Source of the DNA: Pseudomonas entomophila
Lineage (GTDB): Bacteria > Pseudomonadota > Gammaproteobacteria > Pseudomonadales > Pseudomonadaceae
Reading direction: 5' to 3'
Length of the DNA stretch: 64,000 nucleotides
NCBI RefSeq assembly: GCF_018417595.1
Contig: NZ_CP070982.1
Span: forward strand, 5,896,992 to 5,960,991
This document shows positions 26,404 to 36,994 of this stretch, one piece after another. Below the pieces are notes generated by a model. The model searched no databases. It saw only the letters and a list, made by a program, of their open reading frames with translations, and was not told the origin of the DNA. Each line of letters begins with the position of its first letter. Positions within the stretch are counted from its first letter, which is position 1. Made by a program: the position numbers and the translations under genes.

Positions 26404-26541
26404 ATGAGAAATATCCGCACAAAATAATGGCTCTTAGCTATCAAGCCTCGTAGAATCGCCAGGCTCTCTGCGCCTGGCGACATCGCTACCGCTCCATCCC
26501 CTCGGACGACGATGAAGTCTCGCGCAGAAGGCGTTGCTCGC

Positions 26542-28302
26542 TCAGTGCGAACTTTCCCGGTTGTTCTCCAGCGTCTCCAGCAAGGCGACTTGCATCCGTG
26601 TATGCACCCGGACGAACCAGCGCCATAGCAACGCCACCACCACTGCCGCGACCACCGCGATGATCAGCAACAGTTCATTGGTCGGCAGGATGCTCGCCGA
26701 CAACGCCGACAGCAGCAGGAAGATCACCAGCAGCGACAGCAGCGGAATCACTTCGGCGATCACGCGCCGCACGCGCTGGGTGTGCCGCCCGGCCATCTCC
26801 GGCTTGACCCCCATCTCCGCCAGCAGCATCGACAACGCCTTGAGCTTGCGGTAGGCCGCGATCAGGAACGGCAACGACAGCAGCAAGGCAGCCCCCCAGA
26901 TCAACGCCTTCTGCTGGCTCAGGTCGTCGACCCACTCGCTGAGCCAGGTACCGATACGCGCGGCGAAATAACCACCGCTGAAAAAGATGGCGATCACCAG
27001 CGCCAGGTTCACCCCTACCTGCAACAGGATGCGCCGAATCATCGCCGCCAGCATGGCCCCCTCACCCTGGGGCTGGATGCTGCGCAGCCATTCGCCATAC
27101 AGCGACAGCACCCGTGCCAGGCGGCTCGGTACCACTTTGCCGAGCTTCAGCGACAACGGGTCGGCCGCGCGGATCAGGTAAGGCGTCAACAAGGTGGTGA
27201 TGGCCGATACCGCCACCGCGACGGGGTAGAGAAAATCGCTGGTCACCTGCAGGGTCATGCCCAGCGCGGCAATGATGAACGAGAACTCGCCGATCTGCGA
27301 AAGCCCCATGCCCACGCGCAGCGAAGTACGTCCGTCGTTGCCGGCAATGAAGGCCCCCATGCCGCAGGAGAGCATCTTGCCCAGCACCACCGCCAGGGTG
27401 ATCACCACGATCGGCCAGGCGTACTCGACGAGGATCGCCGGGTCGATCATCAAGCCGATGGCGACGAAGAAGATGGCGCTGAACAGGTCGCGAACCGGCT
27501 CGATCAAGCGTTCGATCTTCAGCAACTGGCGTGACTCGGCCATGATCGCGCCGATCAGGAAGGCCCCGAGCACCATGCTGTATTCGAGCTTGACCACCAG
27601 CAGGCAGAAGCCAAAGCACAGCCCCAGCACGGTGATCAGCAGCATCTCGTTGCTCTCGAACTTCGCCACGTAGGCCAACAGCCGCGGCACCAGCAAGATG
27701 CCGATGACCAGCGCGACGATCATGAACAGCGACAGCTTGCCCACGGTGGAGAACACCTCGCCGGAACTGACCGTGCCGCTGACGGCGATGCCCGACAGCA
27801 GCGCGATGATGCCAATGCCGAGAATGTCCTCGACGATCAGCACGCCGAAGATCAGTTGGGCGAAGCGCTCGTTCTTCATCTTCAGGTCGTTGAGCGCCTT
27901 GACGATGATGGTGGTCGAGGAAATCGCCAGGATCGCCCCGAGGAACAGCGAATCCATGGTGCTCCAACCGAACCAGCGGCCGATCTCGAAACCGATCCAG
28001 ATCATCAGGACGATTTCCAGGAAGGCGGCGATGAATGCCGTGGCCCCCACCTTGAACAGCTTGCGCAGGCTGAACTCCAGCCCCAGGCAGAACATCAGGA
28101 AGATCACCCCCAGTTCAGCCAGGGTCTTGATCGTGTCTTCATCATGAATCAGCCCGAACGGAGGCGTATGCGGGCCGATGATGAAGCCTGCGACGATGTA
28201 GCCCAGCACCACGGGCTGCTTGAGGCGGTGGAAGAGAATGGTGACCACCCCGGCGACCAGCATGATCACCGCCAGATCCTGGATGAAGCTGATGGCATGC
28301 AT
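26542..28302 (-). CDS. Monovalent cation:proton antiporter, CPA2 family
   Basis: The 586-residue membrane protein has 12-13 hydrophobic segments of the Na_H_Exchanger fold. Family features are LKQPVVLGYIVAGFIIGPH, LAELGVIFLMFCLGLEFS and a central GVLIVEDILGIGIIALLSG with the conserved Glu-Asp pair, followed by RVGMGLSQIGEFSFIIAALG. I start at MHAISFIQDLAV (28302), which has AAGGAG nine bases upstream, rather than at an earlier in-frame ATG. It resembles KefB/YbaL-type exchangers but lacks the C-terminal TrkA-N (RCK) nucleotide domain. The C-terminal ~130 residues hold two or three more hydrophobic segments. Likely potassium or sodium exchange for protons; ion not determined. Confidence 0.88.
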   Translation of the reverse strand: MHAISFIQDLAVIMLVAGVVTILFHRLKQPVVLGYIVAGFIIGPHTPPFGLIHDEDTIKTLAELGVIFLMFCLGLEFSLRKLFKVGATAFIAAFLEIVLMIWIGFEIGRWFGWSTMDSLFLGAILAISSTTIIVKALNDLKMKNERFAQLIFGVLIVEDILGIGIIALLSGIAVSGTVSSGEVFSTVGKLSLFMIVALVIGILLVPRLLAYVAKFESNEMLLITVLGLCFGFCLLVVKLEYSMVLGAFLIGAIMAESRQLLKIERLIEPVRDLFSAIFFVAIGLMIDPAILVEYAWPIVVITLAVVLGKMLSCGMGAFIAGNDGRTSLRVGMGLSQIGEFSFIIAALGMTLQVTSDFLYPVAVAVSAITTLLTPYLIRAADPLSLKLGKVVPSRLARVLSLYGEWLRSIQPQGEGAMLAAMIRRILLQVGVNLALVIAIFFSGGYFAARIGTWLSEWVDDLSQQKALIWGAALLLSLPFLIAAYRKLKALSMLLAEMGVKPEMAGRHTQRVRRVIAEVIPLLSLLVIFLLLSALSASILPTNELLLIIAVVAAVVVALLWRWFVRVHTRMQVALLETLENNRESSH

Positions 28303-28576
28303 GGCGTGGTACTCCTTGTTCTCGATGCACGGGGCGAACCGCTCCTCTGCCGGAAAACCCTGAGCACGGAGCAGGCACATACTGTTTTGATAGACGGAAA
28401 AGCCCACGTTGCAGGGGCTTCGTCAGGTTAACATCGCGCCTTGCCACAAATGCCCGATGCAATATGCGGAAACAGATCGGCCGATTCGACACCGCCGATG
28501 GCAAAATTGTCGTGACGATGGAGCGTCAGCCGACGTCCCGTACCAGGATGGGAAACCTCAAAAGAGGGGAACAGAA

Positions 28577-29113
28577 GTGTCTGCAGATACCCGCCCCGAT
28601 TCAGCGCAAATTCACCGTGAGCTCTCTATGGAACCTGGAAACGCCCAGTTGACCATGACTGTCCTGATGACACCGGACATGGCCAACTTCTCTGGCAACG
28701 TACACGGCGGCACCCTGCTCAAGTACCTCGACGAAGTGGCCTATGCCTGCGCCAGCCGTTATGCCGGCACCTACGTGGTCACCCTGTCGGTGGACCAGGT
28801 GATCTTCCGCGAACCGGTGCATGTCGGCGAGCTGGTGACTTTCCTGGCCTCGGTCAACTACACCGGCAACACCTCGATGGAAGTGGGTATCAAGGTGGTC
28901 ACCGAGAACATCCGTGAACGCTCGGTGCGTCACTCCAACAGCTGCTTCTTCACCATGGTCGCGGTCGACGACGACCGCCGCCCGGTGAAAGTGCCAGCGC
29001 GCCAGCCCCAGTCCAGCGAAGAGAAGCGCCGCTTCCTGCAGGGCCAGCAGCGCCGCCAGATCCGCCAGGAGCTGGAGCAGCGCTACCAGGACCTGAAGAC
29101 CGACGCGATCTAG
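28577..29113 (+). CDS. Acyl-CoA thioesterase, hotdog fold
   Basis: The 178-residue protein is a hotdog thioesterase of the YciA/acyl-CoA hydrolase group: [33 protein letters not shown] with the catalytic-site region, then [41 protein letters not shown]. It cleaves acyl-CoA to free acid and CoA. I choose the GTG at 28577 with AGGGGA six bases upstream; the ATG at 28628 ([10 protein letters not shown]) gives 161 residues and is a good alternative with a poorer ribosome site. The C-terminal ~35 residues form a charged, Gln/Arg-rich helix. Its stop overlaps the convergent pdxY stop by 4 bases. Confidence 0.88.
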   Translation: MSADTRPDSAQIHRELSMEPGNAQLTMTVLMTPDMANFSGNVHGGTLLKYLDEVAYACASRYAGTYVVTLSVDQVIFREPVHVGELVTFLASVNYTGNTSMEVGIKVVTENIRERSVRHSNSCFFTMVAVDDDRRPVKVPARQPQSSEEKRRFLQGQQRRQIRQELEQRYQDLKTDAI

Positions 29114-29982
29114 TACGGAAGTCGCTGCGCCTCGAAGCGCACCCGTGGATGGGCGATGCGATCCTGGGCCCGCACCAGCTGCAGTTCGTAGCTGGCGCAG
29201 GCCTGGGTTTCCAGTAGCACCTCATGCACCGCCGCCGCCGCGAACTCGAACGCCTGCACGTCGCTGTCCCCCAACAGCAGCCGGGCCATGAACAGCCCCG
29301 AGGTCAGGTCCCCCACCCCGACCGGCTGGCGTGGGAAGGCCAGCAAAGGCCGGCGCAGGTGCCAGCTCTCCTCGCTCGTCACCAGCAGCATTTCGAACGC
29401 ATCGTCGGCGCGCCCAGGGTAGTTCAGGTGCTTGACCAGCACGATACGCGGCCCACGCTCCAGCAGGCCACGGGCCATGCCCACGCAATCCTCGAGGGAC
29501 TCGGCACGCCGGCCGCAGAAACTGTCCAGTTCAAGCTGGTTGGGGCAGAGTATGTCGGCCTTGGCGACGGCCTCCTCGAGCAGGAACTCGCTCACCTCGG
29601 TAGGGACGATGCAGCCCTTTTCGGCGTGGCCCATGACCGGGTCGCACAGGTACAACGCCTTGGGGTTGACCGCCTTGATTCGCGCGACCCCGGCCAGGAT
29701 CGCCCGGCCTTGCTCGGCGCTGCCCAGATAACCCGACAGCACCGCGTCGCAGTTGCCCAGCTCGCCGATGTTGGAAATGCCTTCCACCAACGCGGGAATT
29801 TGCGCTGGGGCAAGCACTTCCCCGGCCCACTGTCCATACTGAGTATGGTTGGAGAACTGCACGGTGTTGAGCGGCCAGACGTTGACCCCGACCCGCTGCA
29901 TGGGAAACACCGCGGCGCTGTTGCCGGCGTGTCCAAAGACCACGTGGGACTGAATGGCGAGCAAGTGCGGCGTACGTTTCAT
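29110..29982 (-). CDS. pdxY: Pyridoxal kinase PdxY
   Basis: The 290-residue ribokinase-fold enzyme phosphorylates pyridoxal to PLP in the vitamin B6 salvage route. Signature segments are [55 protein letters not shown] and the anion-hole loop [10 protein letters not shown] with the catalytic Asp. Length fits PdxY (about 287-290). It is convergent with the thioesterase gene. The product PLP is the cofactor of the MocR regulator found further left, though no direct link is implied. Confidence 0.94.
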   Translation of the reverse strand: MKRTPHLLAIQSHVVFGHAGNSAAVFPMQRVGVNVWPLNTVQFSNHTQYGQWAGEVLAPAQIPALVEGISNIGELGNCDAVLSGYLGSAEQGRAILAGVARIKAVNPKALYLCDPVMGHAEKGCIVPTEVSEFLLEEAVAKADILCPNQLELDSFCGRRAESLEDCVGMARGLLERGPRIVLVKHLNYPGRADDAFEMLLVTSEESWHLRRPLLAFPRQPVGVGDLTSGLFMARLLLGDSDVQAFEFAAAAVHEVLLETQACASYELQLVRAQDRIAHPRVRFEAQRLPY

Positions 29983-30102
29983 GCAGGGCTATTCCGAAAC
30001 TGTGTGGATAAGTGTGCGGCCCGCAGTATGAACCCGATTGCCATCTGTACGACAGGCCAGAGACGCAGTTAAGCTGGATCGACCTGTCTGGAGCTTACGC
30101 AA

Positions 30103-30495
30103 ATGCTGACCCTGGAAAACCTTTTCGTCCTGATGCTGGTGGCGACCGCAGGCGCCTGGCTGTGGCACAACCACGGGCTGCGCGAAAAGGCCCTGGCCAG
30201 GGTCAAGCAGCATTGCATGAAGCTCGACCTGGAGCTGCTCGATGACGCCGTGGCGCTCAAGCGCATCGCCTTCGTGCGCGATGCCAATGGCAAGAAGCGC
30301 CTGGCGCGCATCTACAACTTCGAGTTCACCGTTACCGGTGAGCAACGCCATCCCGGCACCGTCACGCAGTTCGGCGCCCACACCATGCAGATCGAACTCG
30401 CGCCCTACCCCTTCGAGATCAAGACGCCGCCGCGCACCGACAACGTCATCGAAATGCAGCAGTGGCGCCAGGAGCACAACCGCTGGCGTAACTGA
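30103..30495 (+). CDS. DUF3301 domain protein
   Basis: The 130-residue protein has one N-terminal hydrophobic helix (MLTLENLFVLMLVATAGAWLWHNHGLRE), then a conserved soluble part (LDLELLDDAVALKRIAFVRDANGKKRLARIYNFEFTVTGEQRHPGTVTQFG). This is the DUF3301 layout, found in gammaproteobacteria and always small and membrane-anchored. Function is not known. GGAG precedes the ATG. A perfect DnaA box sits in its leader at 30003-30011. It is convergent with the COG0523 gene, one base apart. Confidence 0.85.
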   Translation: MLTLENLFVLMLVATAGAWLWHNHGLREKALARVKQHCMKLDLELLDDAVALKRIAFVRDANGKKRLARIYNFEFTVTGEQRHPGTVTQFGAHTMQIELAPYPFEIKTPPRTDNVIEMQQWRQEHNRWRN

Positions 30496-31470
30496 TCAGG
30501 CACACAGCCGGCACGCGGCAAGCGCCTCCTGCAGCTCGTCCTCGGGTTGCGCATCGGCGAAAATCAGTTCCACCCGCGAATCCTTGCGCCACTCGCTCGG
30601 CTGCCAGTCGGGCAACTGCCCATCGAGCCCATTGAACGACAGCCAGCCCAGGTCGCTGTGGATAACACCCTTGGCCCGGCGCCATGGCCAGATTTGGAGA
30701 AAGGCGCGCAATCTTGCCGCGTCGAAGCGTTGGCTGGGGTGCCAGCGCCAGCCGATGCTCCAGCCACCTTCGCCCTGCTGGGCCTGGCATAGCGGCCGAG
30801 TTGGGTCTGTCCACAGGGCAGCAAGCGCCGGGATTGGATTATCCACAACCTGTCGATTTGTATCAGAACAATCCTTCCTTTCTGTGGAAAAGCCCGCCAG
30901 CCGGGTCAAAGGCAAGGCGCCGTGATCGACCCAAACACTTGGTAACGCGGGCAATCTGCCAGTTATCAACAGGCGGGTCTGGCTGTCCACAGCGGACGAC
31001 TTGTTCAACACCAGCAACCCTGCAGCGGGCAACGCCAATTGCTGCGCTTCAGGCAAGGCTTCGCCACGGGCCATGGCCTGAGCATCCAGCACCATGAGCA
31101 ATGGCTGCACAGCCAATACATCCGTCCAGGGTGCTTGCTCAAGTTGTTGCAGCAACTGCTGGGGATGACCCAGCCCCGAAGGCTCGATGAACAAGCGATC
31201 GGGGCGTGCCTTGCGCAGGAGACGTGCCAGCCCGACTTGGAACGGCGCGCCGTTGACACAGCAAAGGCAGCCCCCCGCCACTTCGCCAATGGCAATGCCG
31301 TCTTCATCGCCTGCCAACAGCGCGGCATCCAAGCCAATCTGCCCAAATTCGTTGACCAGCACCGCCCAGCGTTCATTAGCCGGACGCTGGCTCATCAGAT
31401 GGCGGATCAAGCTGGTCTTGCCGGCCCCCAACGGGCCGGCGATCACATGGGTAGGGATGTTCTGCAGCAT
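30496..31470 (-). CDS. COG0523 (CobW/P47K) family GTPase
   Basis: The 324-residue protein starts at MLQNIPTHVIAGPLGAGKTS (31470); an open frame extends 20 codons upstream but has no family match. The P-loop GPLGAGKT is at residues 12-19, and the metal-binding CLCC lies in GEVAGGCLCCVNGAPF. A GTPase-type segment FIEPSGLGHP follows. The guanine-specificity motif, normally NKxD, reads NKSS, a variant. The family inserts or delivers metals, often zinc. It sits at the edge of a zinc-limitation cluster but its own promoter shows no clear Zur box, so it may be regulated separately. Two perfect DnaA boxes are inside the gene (30657-30665, 30839-30847). Confidence 0.88.
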   Translation of the reverse strand: MLQNIPTHVIAGPLGAGKTSLIRHLMSQRPANERWAVLVNEFGQIGLDAALLAGDEDGIAIGEVAGGCLCCVNGAPFQVGLARLLRKARPDRLFIEPSGLGHPQQLLQQLEQAPWTDVLAVQPLLMVLDAQAMARGEALPEAQQLALPAAGLLVLNKSSAVDSQTRLLITGRLPALPSVWVDHGALPLTRLAGFSTERKDCSDTNRQVVDNPIPALAALWTDPTRPLCQAQQGEGGWSIGWRWHPSQRFDAARLRAFLQIWPWRRAKGVIHSDLGWLSFNGLDGQLPDWQPSEWRKDSRVELIFADAQPEDELQEALAACRLCA

Positions 31471-31534
31471 GGCTCGGTGTCGGGTCGGGGTTGATGCAAG
31501 TCTATCGCGAGCCAAAGCAACGCGACACACACTC

Positions 31535-31619
31535 TGTAGGAGCGGCTTCAGCCGCGATCACCCGCGACGCGGGTGCCAGGCACCGCGTTGCACGCATCGC
31601 GGCTAAAGCCGCTCCTACA
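31535..31619. repeat. Inverted REP pair
   Basis: TGTAGGAGCGGCTTCAGCC... at 31535-31558 and its near-complement at 31596-31619. The space between holds a GC-rich stem. It lies between the two COG0523 transcription units. Confidence 0.85.
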
Positions 31620-31636
31620 AAGGGGTTGTGAACAAC

Positions 31637-32253
31637 TCAAGCGAGCCAATCCAGGCTCAGCAACAACCGCCGATTGCCTGAAGAAGCCTGCGGCGAACGG
31701 TGGATAAGTCCGCCGCCCTCGTTGCCCTGCCATTTCTCGCCCTTGAGCAACGCGACATCACCCACCGCCAGGCGGCGAATGTTATCCACAGGCGGTTGGT
31801 CGCTGAGCAAGCGTGATCGATCGATTGCGCCTTCTTCCAACCACTCGCTGCCTGTGCCTGCATAACTGCTCAGCAACCGCAGCGGCACATGATCCACATG
31901 GAAACGGGGGCACATCGCATTGTCCAGCACACGCAGACGCAACCCGACCCGTCGAGCGCCCAACAGGCAGGTGTAGGCCGCCACCAGCCAGCACACGTCG
32001 GCGACAAAGCCGTCATAGCCATGCAGGTCCTGCGCCTCCCTGAGCAAACCTGGCAGCCGGGGTGGCTGCCGTTCATCCACCTCGATCACCCGCTCATCCG
32101 CCAGGGGCTGGCCAAGACTGAGTACCAGCGCGGCGAAATCTTCCACCTGGGCGGGCAGGCGTCGCTGCCATACCGCCAGGTTGATGCCGTCCTGAAGAAT
32201 CTCCGTCATGATCTGGGGCGACTCGCCGAAAACCTGGCGGATATCCACAGCGC

Positions 32254-32257
<4 letters not shown>
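31637..32257 (-). CDS. DUF1826 protein, Zur-regulon associated
   Basis: The 206-residue protein matches DUF1826: an acidic N-terminal part, then [55 protein letters not shown] and a late [21 protein letters not shown]. The RFHVDHV...YAGTGSEWL...IHRSP arrangement looks like an iron/2-oxoglutarate-type double-stranded beta-helix with His and Asp ligands, but no activity is known to me. The start overlaps the stop of the COG0523 gene zigA as ATGA. Comparative work on Zur regulons places DUF1826 with COG0523 genes, and that fits here. A DnaA box is at 31782-31790. Confidence 0.87.
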
Positions 32258-33462
<1,205 letters not shown>

Positions 33463-33506
33463 GATGGACCTCATCGGGCGGGCGCATTCGAAACGATGCA
33501 TTGCAT

Positions 33507-33525
33507 AATGTTATATTATAACAAT
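33507..33525. promoter_or_regulatory. Zur box
   Basis: AATGTTATATTATAACAAT is an almost perfect match to the gammaproteobacterial Zur operator (GTTATANTATAAC core at 33510-33522). It lies between divergent zigA and the small exported protein, so zinc starvation should induce both. Confidence 0.88.
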
Positions 33526-33572
33526 ACAATTTAGCCAAGCCGCTTTGGCCGAACGGTTGTCTGGAGAGCGCC

Positions 33573-33950
33573 ATGAAATCACCTGGCATCGCTGCATTGC
33601 TGCTGGTCACCCTGCCGGCCCCGGTATTTGCCATGCCCCACACCGACCTCGCCCTGTGCACCCGCAGCGCCACCTTGCTCGCCTGCCAGGACAGCCAGGG
33701 CAACTACTACAGCGTTCGCACCGAAGGCAGCACCTTCTACCTGCGCGGCTATGAAGTGGCAGGCAAACGGTTATGGGCGCAAACCAACAGCCGCTATGGC
33801 CCGCTGACCTTCTTCACCGGCCTGGCCAGCGACGGTGAAGCCTGGGTCGGTTACAGCCGGCGTGTCGGCTGGACCACCCTCAATCGTGTTTCCAGTTCCA
33901 GCGGCCAACGCTTCGACCTGCATTGCAGCCTGATCGGCGGCTGCCGCTGA
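33573..33950 (+). CDS. Small exported protein, probably zinc-responsive
   Basis: A 125-residue protein with a signal peptide (MKSPGIAALLLVTLPAPVFA, cleavage near VFA-MPH). The mature part is small with cysteines at residues 29, 37, 118 and 124 (in the CTRSATLLAC and HCSLIGGC segments), suitable for two disulfides. The body is rich in aromatic residues and beta-forming (YYSVRTEGSTFYLRGYEV...). I do not recognise a family. Its start is 48 bases from a Zur box and it leads into folE2, 24 bases downstream, so it is probably cotranscribed with folE2 under Zur. The mature protein has just two histidines, so metal binding is not obvious. Confidence 0.78.
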   Translation: MKSPGIAALLLVTLPAPVFAMPHTDLALCTRSATLLACQDSQGNYYSVRTEGSTFYLRGYEVAGKRLWAQTNSRYGPLTFFTGLASDGEAWVGYSRRVGWTTLNRVSSSSGQRFDLHCSLIGGCR

Positions 33951-33974
33951 ACGCCCCCTTCCCAGGAATTTGCC

Positions 33975-34856
33975 ATGACCAGCCTTACCCTTCCCGACAT
34001 CGCCAAACAGAGTGCACAACAACCCTTGCCACTGGACTGGGTGGGCATGTGCGGTATTGCCGTGCCGTTGCAGTTCGAGGGGCGCCACCTGAGTGCGTTC
34101 GCCGATGCGGGGGTCAGCCTGGATGACGGCTCGGCGCGGGGCATTCATATGTCACGGCTGTATCTGGCGCTGGAGGCGCTGGAAGGAGAAGCGCTGACCC
34201 CACCGCTCATTCGCCGGGTACTCGGGCAGTTCCTGCTCAGCCATGAGGGCCTTTCGCAGAGCGCCCACCTGCGCCTGCAGTTCGACCACCTGCTCAAACG
34301 CCCTGCCCTGGTCAGCCCGCTGGCCGGTTGGAAACGCTATCCCGTGACCATCGACGCACGACTGAACGGTGAAATGTTCCACGTGGAACTATCAGTAGAT
34401 ATTCCCTACTCCTCAACCTGCCCTTGCTCAGCCGCGCTGGCCAGGCAACTGATCCAGGCACAGTTCGACAGGGATTTCGCGGAACAGGCAGCGGACCGGC
34501 AAAGCATGAGGGCATGGCTGGGCAGCAGCAGCGGCATCGTTGCAACGCCCCATAGCCAGCGCAGCATGGCGAAGCTACAGATACGCCTGGTGGGGGATGA
34601 GATGCCGATCACCGCGTTGATCGACAAGGCCGAAGCAGCCCTGGGCACAGCGGTGCAGACCGCCGTGAAACGTGCCGACGAGCAGGCCTTCGCCTTGGCC
34701 AATGGCCAGAACCTGATGTTCTGCGAGGATGCCGCCCGACGCCTGAACCTGGCCTTGCGCCAGATCGATTGGATAGCGGGGTTCACTGTGCGCGTGGAAC
34801 ATGCAGAAAGCCTGCATGCCCACGACGCGGTGGCGGTGAGTCGGTTCCAGAGGTAG
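33975..34856 (+). CDS. folE2: GTP cyclohydrolase FolE2 (zinc-independent type IB)
   Basis: The 293-residue enzyme makes 7,8-dihydroneopterin triphosphate from GTP for folate and related cofactors, replacing zinc-dependent FolE during zinc starvation. Family features are LDWVGMCGIAVPLQF, GIHMSRLYLAL and the active-site cysteine region SSTCPCSAALARQLI (Cys149 and Cys151). The late HSQRSMAKLQI and NLMFCEDAARRLN segments also fit. The position after a Zur box and next to zigA supports zinc-responsive control. The coding sequence contains a perfect parS (codons 134-139). Confidence 0.94.
   Translation: MTSLTLPDIAKQSAQQPLPLDWVGMCGIAVPLQFEGRHLSAFADAGVSLDDGSARGIHMSRLYLALEALEGEALTPPLIRRVLGQFLLSHEGLSQSAHLRLQFDHLLKRPALVSPLAGWKRYPVTIDARLNGEMFHVELSVDIPYSSTCPCSAALARQLIQAQFDRDFAEQAADRQSMRAWLGSSSGIVATPHSQRSMAKLQIRLVGDEMPITALIDKAEAALGTAVQTAVKRADEQAFALANGQNLMFCEDAARRLNLALRQIDWIAGFTVRVEHAESLHAHDAVAVSRFQR
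34375..34390. promoter_or_regulatory. parS: parS centromere site inside folE2
   Basis: TGTTCCACGTGGAACT contains the perfect 14-base palindrome GTTCCACGTGGAAC (34376-34389), the strong parS of pseudomonads. ParB, encoded at 54710-55582, should nucleate here. It is about 29.5 kb from oriC. Confidence 0.92.
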
Positions 34857-34861
34857 AGCGA

Positions 34862-35389
34862 TCAGCTGCGCGGCTTGACTGTTCCACAGTCGTTGCCCAG
34901 CCATACCGCGCGGGTGTCCATACTGCCAGCCTGCTGAACCCCAGACGCGTTGAAGGTGCCGTTGACCTTGGTCAGGAACTCCCGGTCGCTGAGGAACGTG
35001 GCCTGGCCTTGCCCCTGGGCCTTCGGGCAACTGAACTGGAACTTCCAGACTTTGCCATTGCGCTCGGTGATCTTCTGGGTGCACCCGGACTGCGGGTCCT
35101 GCAGCGGGATGTCATTGGTGCGGACCTGCTCCGGCGTCAGGCACGAACGCACGCCCTTGCCGCCCACGCTGATACCCTGCTTGGCCAGCACCCCCTCCAT
35201 CATTGCCCGTTGTTCGGGCGGCAGGTTCTTCAGTTGGCCCAGCATGAAGGCCATGTCCGGCAATGGCTTGCCATCGACCTGCATGTTGCTGGTGGTGAGC
35301 TCCCACAAGCCAGGTTGCAACATCTGCGCATGTACCAACGGGCTGCCCAGCCCCAGGACCAGGGCAAGCAGTGGCAGGCGAATCTTCAT
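34862..35389 (-). CDS. DUF3617 exported protein
   Basis: The 175-residue protein has a signal peptide (MKIRLPLLALVLGLGSPLVHA) and a mature part starting QMLQPGLWELTTSNMQVDGKPLP, the DUF3617 signature. Cysteines at about 82, 103, 120 and 168 suggest periplasmic disulfides (SCLTPEQV, SGCTQKI, FSCPKA, NDCG). The function of the family is unknown. It is convergent with folE2 (5 bases apart) and divergent from cls. Confidence 0.87.
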   Translation of the reverse strand: MKIRLPLLALVLGLGSPLVHAQMLQPGLWELTTSNMQVDGKPLPDMAFMLGQLKNLPPEQRAMMEGVLAKQGISVGGKGVRSCLTPEQVRTNDIPLQDPQSGCTQKITERNGKVWKFQFSCPKAQGQGQATFLSDREFLTKVNGTFNASGVQQAGSMDTRAVWLGNDCGTVKPRS

Positions 35390-35519
35390 GGATCTAGGCT
35401 CCTCGAAATACCGGCTCCGGCCGGACTGTGCCGTTAGACGTCATTTTCCCCTACAGGTTGCAGCCCACCCCACTAACGTGGTCTGTTAAGCAGGACTGTG
35501 ATTGGCAAGCAGGATGCGT

Positions 35520-36959
35520 ATGGATTACCACAGCCCCTACTTCTTCGGTTACTTGATCGGCCTGATTCATCTGCTCGGCATCATCGCCGCGCTGCACGCG
35601 GTGTTCACCGTACGCACCGCCCAAGGTGCGATCGCCTGGGCCTTGTCATTACTGTTCATCCCCTACTTCACCCTCATCCCTTACCTGATCTTCGGTGCCC
35701 GCTCGTTCTACGCCTACATCCAGGCGCGTCGCCAGGCCAACCAGGAAATGCACGTGGCCATGGCCAACCTCAACTGGCGCCCCTGGGTGGAAGAGGCGTT
35801 GACCGCGCGCGAGTCCGACAGTTACGCAGCCTTGCGAGCAATGCCCAAGCTCGGGCGGATGCCTTGCCTAGCCAATAATGAAGTCAAGCTGCTGATCGAC
35901 GGCGAAGCCACCTTCAAGGCGATCTTCGCAGCCATCGACGCAGCCCGGCACACGGTGCTGGTGCAATTCTTCATCATTCACGACGATACCCTGGGCAGGC
36001 AGTTGCAACAGTTGCTGATACGAAAGGCCGCCGAAGGGGTGCAGGTATTCGTGCTCTATGACCGGGTCGGCAGCCACGCCTTGCCGGGCAGCTACAGCCA
36101 GGTGCTGCGCGACGGCGGTGTGCAGATCCAGGCGTTCGCCACCCGCCGCGGCTGGTTCAACCGCTTCCAGGTCAACTTCCGCAACCACCGCAAGATCGTC
36201 GTGGTGGATGGCGTGCGTGGCTTCCTCGGTGGGCACAACGTGGGTGATGAGTACCTCGGCGCCAATCCCCATCTATCGCCCTGGCGCGATACCCACGTGC
36301 AGATCGCCGGCCCGGTGCTGGCCTGCCTGCAGGAGTCGTTCGCCGAGGACTGGTACTGGGCCACGCGCCAGCTGCCACCGCTGATCCTGCCAGACACCTA
36401 CCCCGAAAACGGCGTGCTCTGCCAGGCGCTGGCCAGCGGGCCGGCGGACCCACAGGAAACCTGTGCGCTGTTCTTCCTCGAGGCTATCCACTCGGCTACC
36501 CGCCGGGTGTGGATCACCAGCCCCTACTTCATCCCCGACGAAGCGATTTTCGCAGCCCTGCGCCTGGCCGTGCTGCGCGGGGTGGATGTTCGCGTCCTGA
36601 TCCCCTCGCGCCCGGATCATCGCATCGTCTACGCCGCCTCCAGCCTGTTCGCCTTCGAGGCGGTGCGCGCCGGGGTGCGCATGTTCCGTTACCAGCCGGG
36701 GTTCCTGCATCAGAAGGTGGTGCTGGTGGACGATGAGGTAAGCGCCATCGGCAGCGCCAACCTGGACAACCGCTCCTTCCGCCTGAATTTCGAGATCACC
36801 CTGCTGACCGTCGATCGCGCCTTCGCGGATCAGGTGGAACAAATGCTGCAAAGCGACTTCGACCAGGCCCGGGAGATCACGGCGGAGGACAGCCGTGACA
36901 CCCACCGCCTGCAACAGTTGGGGATGCGCATCGCGCGATTGATTTCACCGATTCTCTAA
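35520..36959 (+). CDS. cls: Cardiolipin synthase
   Basis: The 479-residue membrane enzyme condenses two phosphatidylglycerol molecules into cardiolipin plus glycerol. Two N-terminal transmembrane helices (about 8-30 and 38-58) precede two phospholipase D HKD motifs. The first is His223-Lys225-Asp230 in NHRKIVVVD, and the second His397-Lys399-Asp404 in HQKVVLVD; both are complete with following GG and [10 protein letters not shown] start at the ATG at 35520; ATG 35514 is two codons upstream. The gene ends in a strong bidirectional hairpin shared with convergent cfa. Both modify membrane phospholipids. Confidence 0.94.
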   Translation: MDYHSPYFFGYLIGLIHLLGIIAALHAVFTVRTAQGAIAWALSLLFIPYFTLIPYLIFGARSFYAYIQARRQANQEMHVAMANLNWRPWVEEALTARESDSYAALRAMPKLGRMPCLANNEVKLLIDGEATFKAIFAAIDAARHTVLVQFFIIHDDTLGRQLQQLLIRKAAEGVQVFVLYDRVGSHALPGSYSQVLRDGGVQIQAFATRRGWFNRFQVNFRNHRKIVVVDGVRGFLGGHNVGDEYLGANPHLSPWRDTHVQIAGPVLACLQESFAEDWYWATRQLPPLILPDTYPENGVLCQALASGPADPQETCALFFLEAIHSATRRVWITSPYFIPDEAIFAALRLAVLRGVDVRVLIPSRPDHRIVYAASSLFAFEAVRAGVRMFRYQPGFLHQKVVLVDDEVSAIGSANLDNRSFRLNFEITLLTVDRAFADQVEQMLQSDFDQAREITAEDSRDTHRLQQLGMRIARLISPIL

Positions 36960-36963
36960 AGAC

Positions 36964-36991
36964 AAGGGCCTGCTTGAAGCAGGCCCTTGGC
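36964..36991. terminator. Bidirectional terminator between cls and cfa
   Basis: AAGGGCCTGCTT and AAGCAGGCCCTT arms around GA form a compact stem; short T/A runs lie on both sides. Confidence 0.85.
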
Positions 36992-36994
36992 GTC

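Noticed and set aside
29938..29953. parS-like sequence in pdxY (ACCACGTGGGAC)
   Set aside because: Several mismatches in the arms compared with GTTCCACGTGGAAC.
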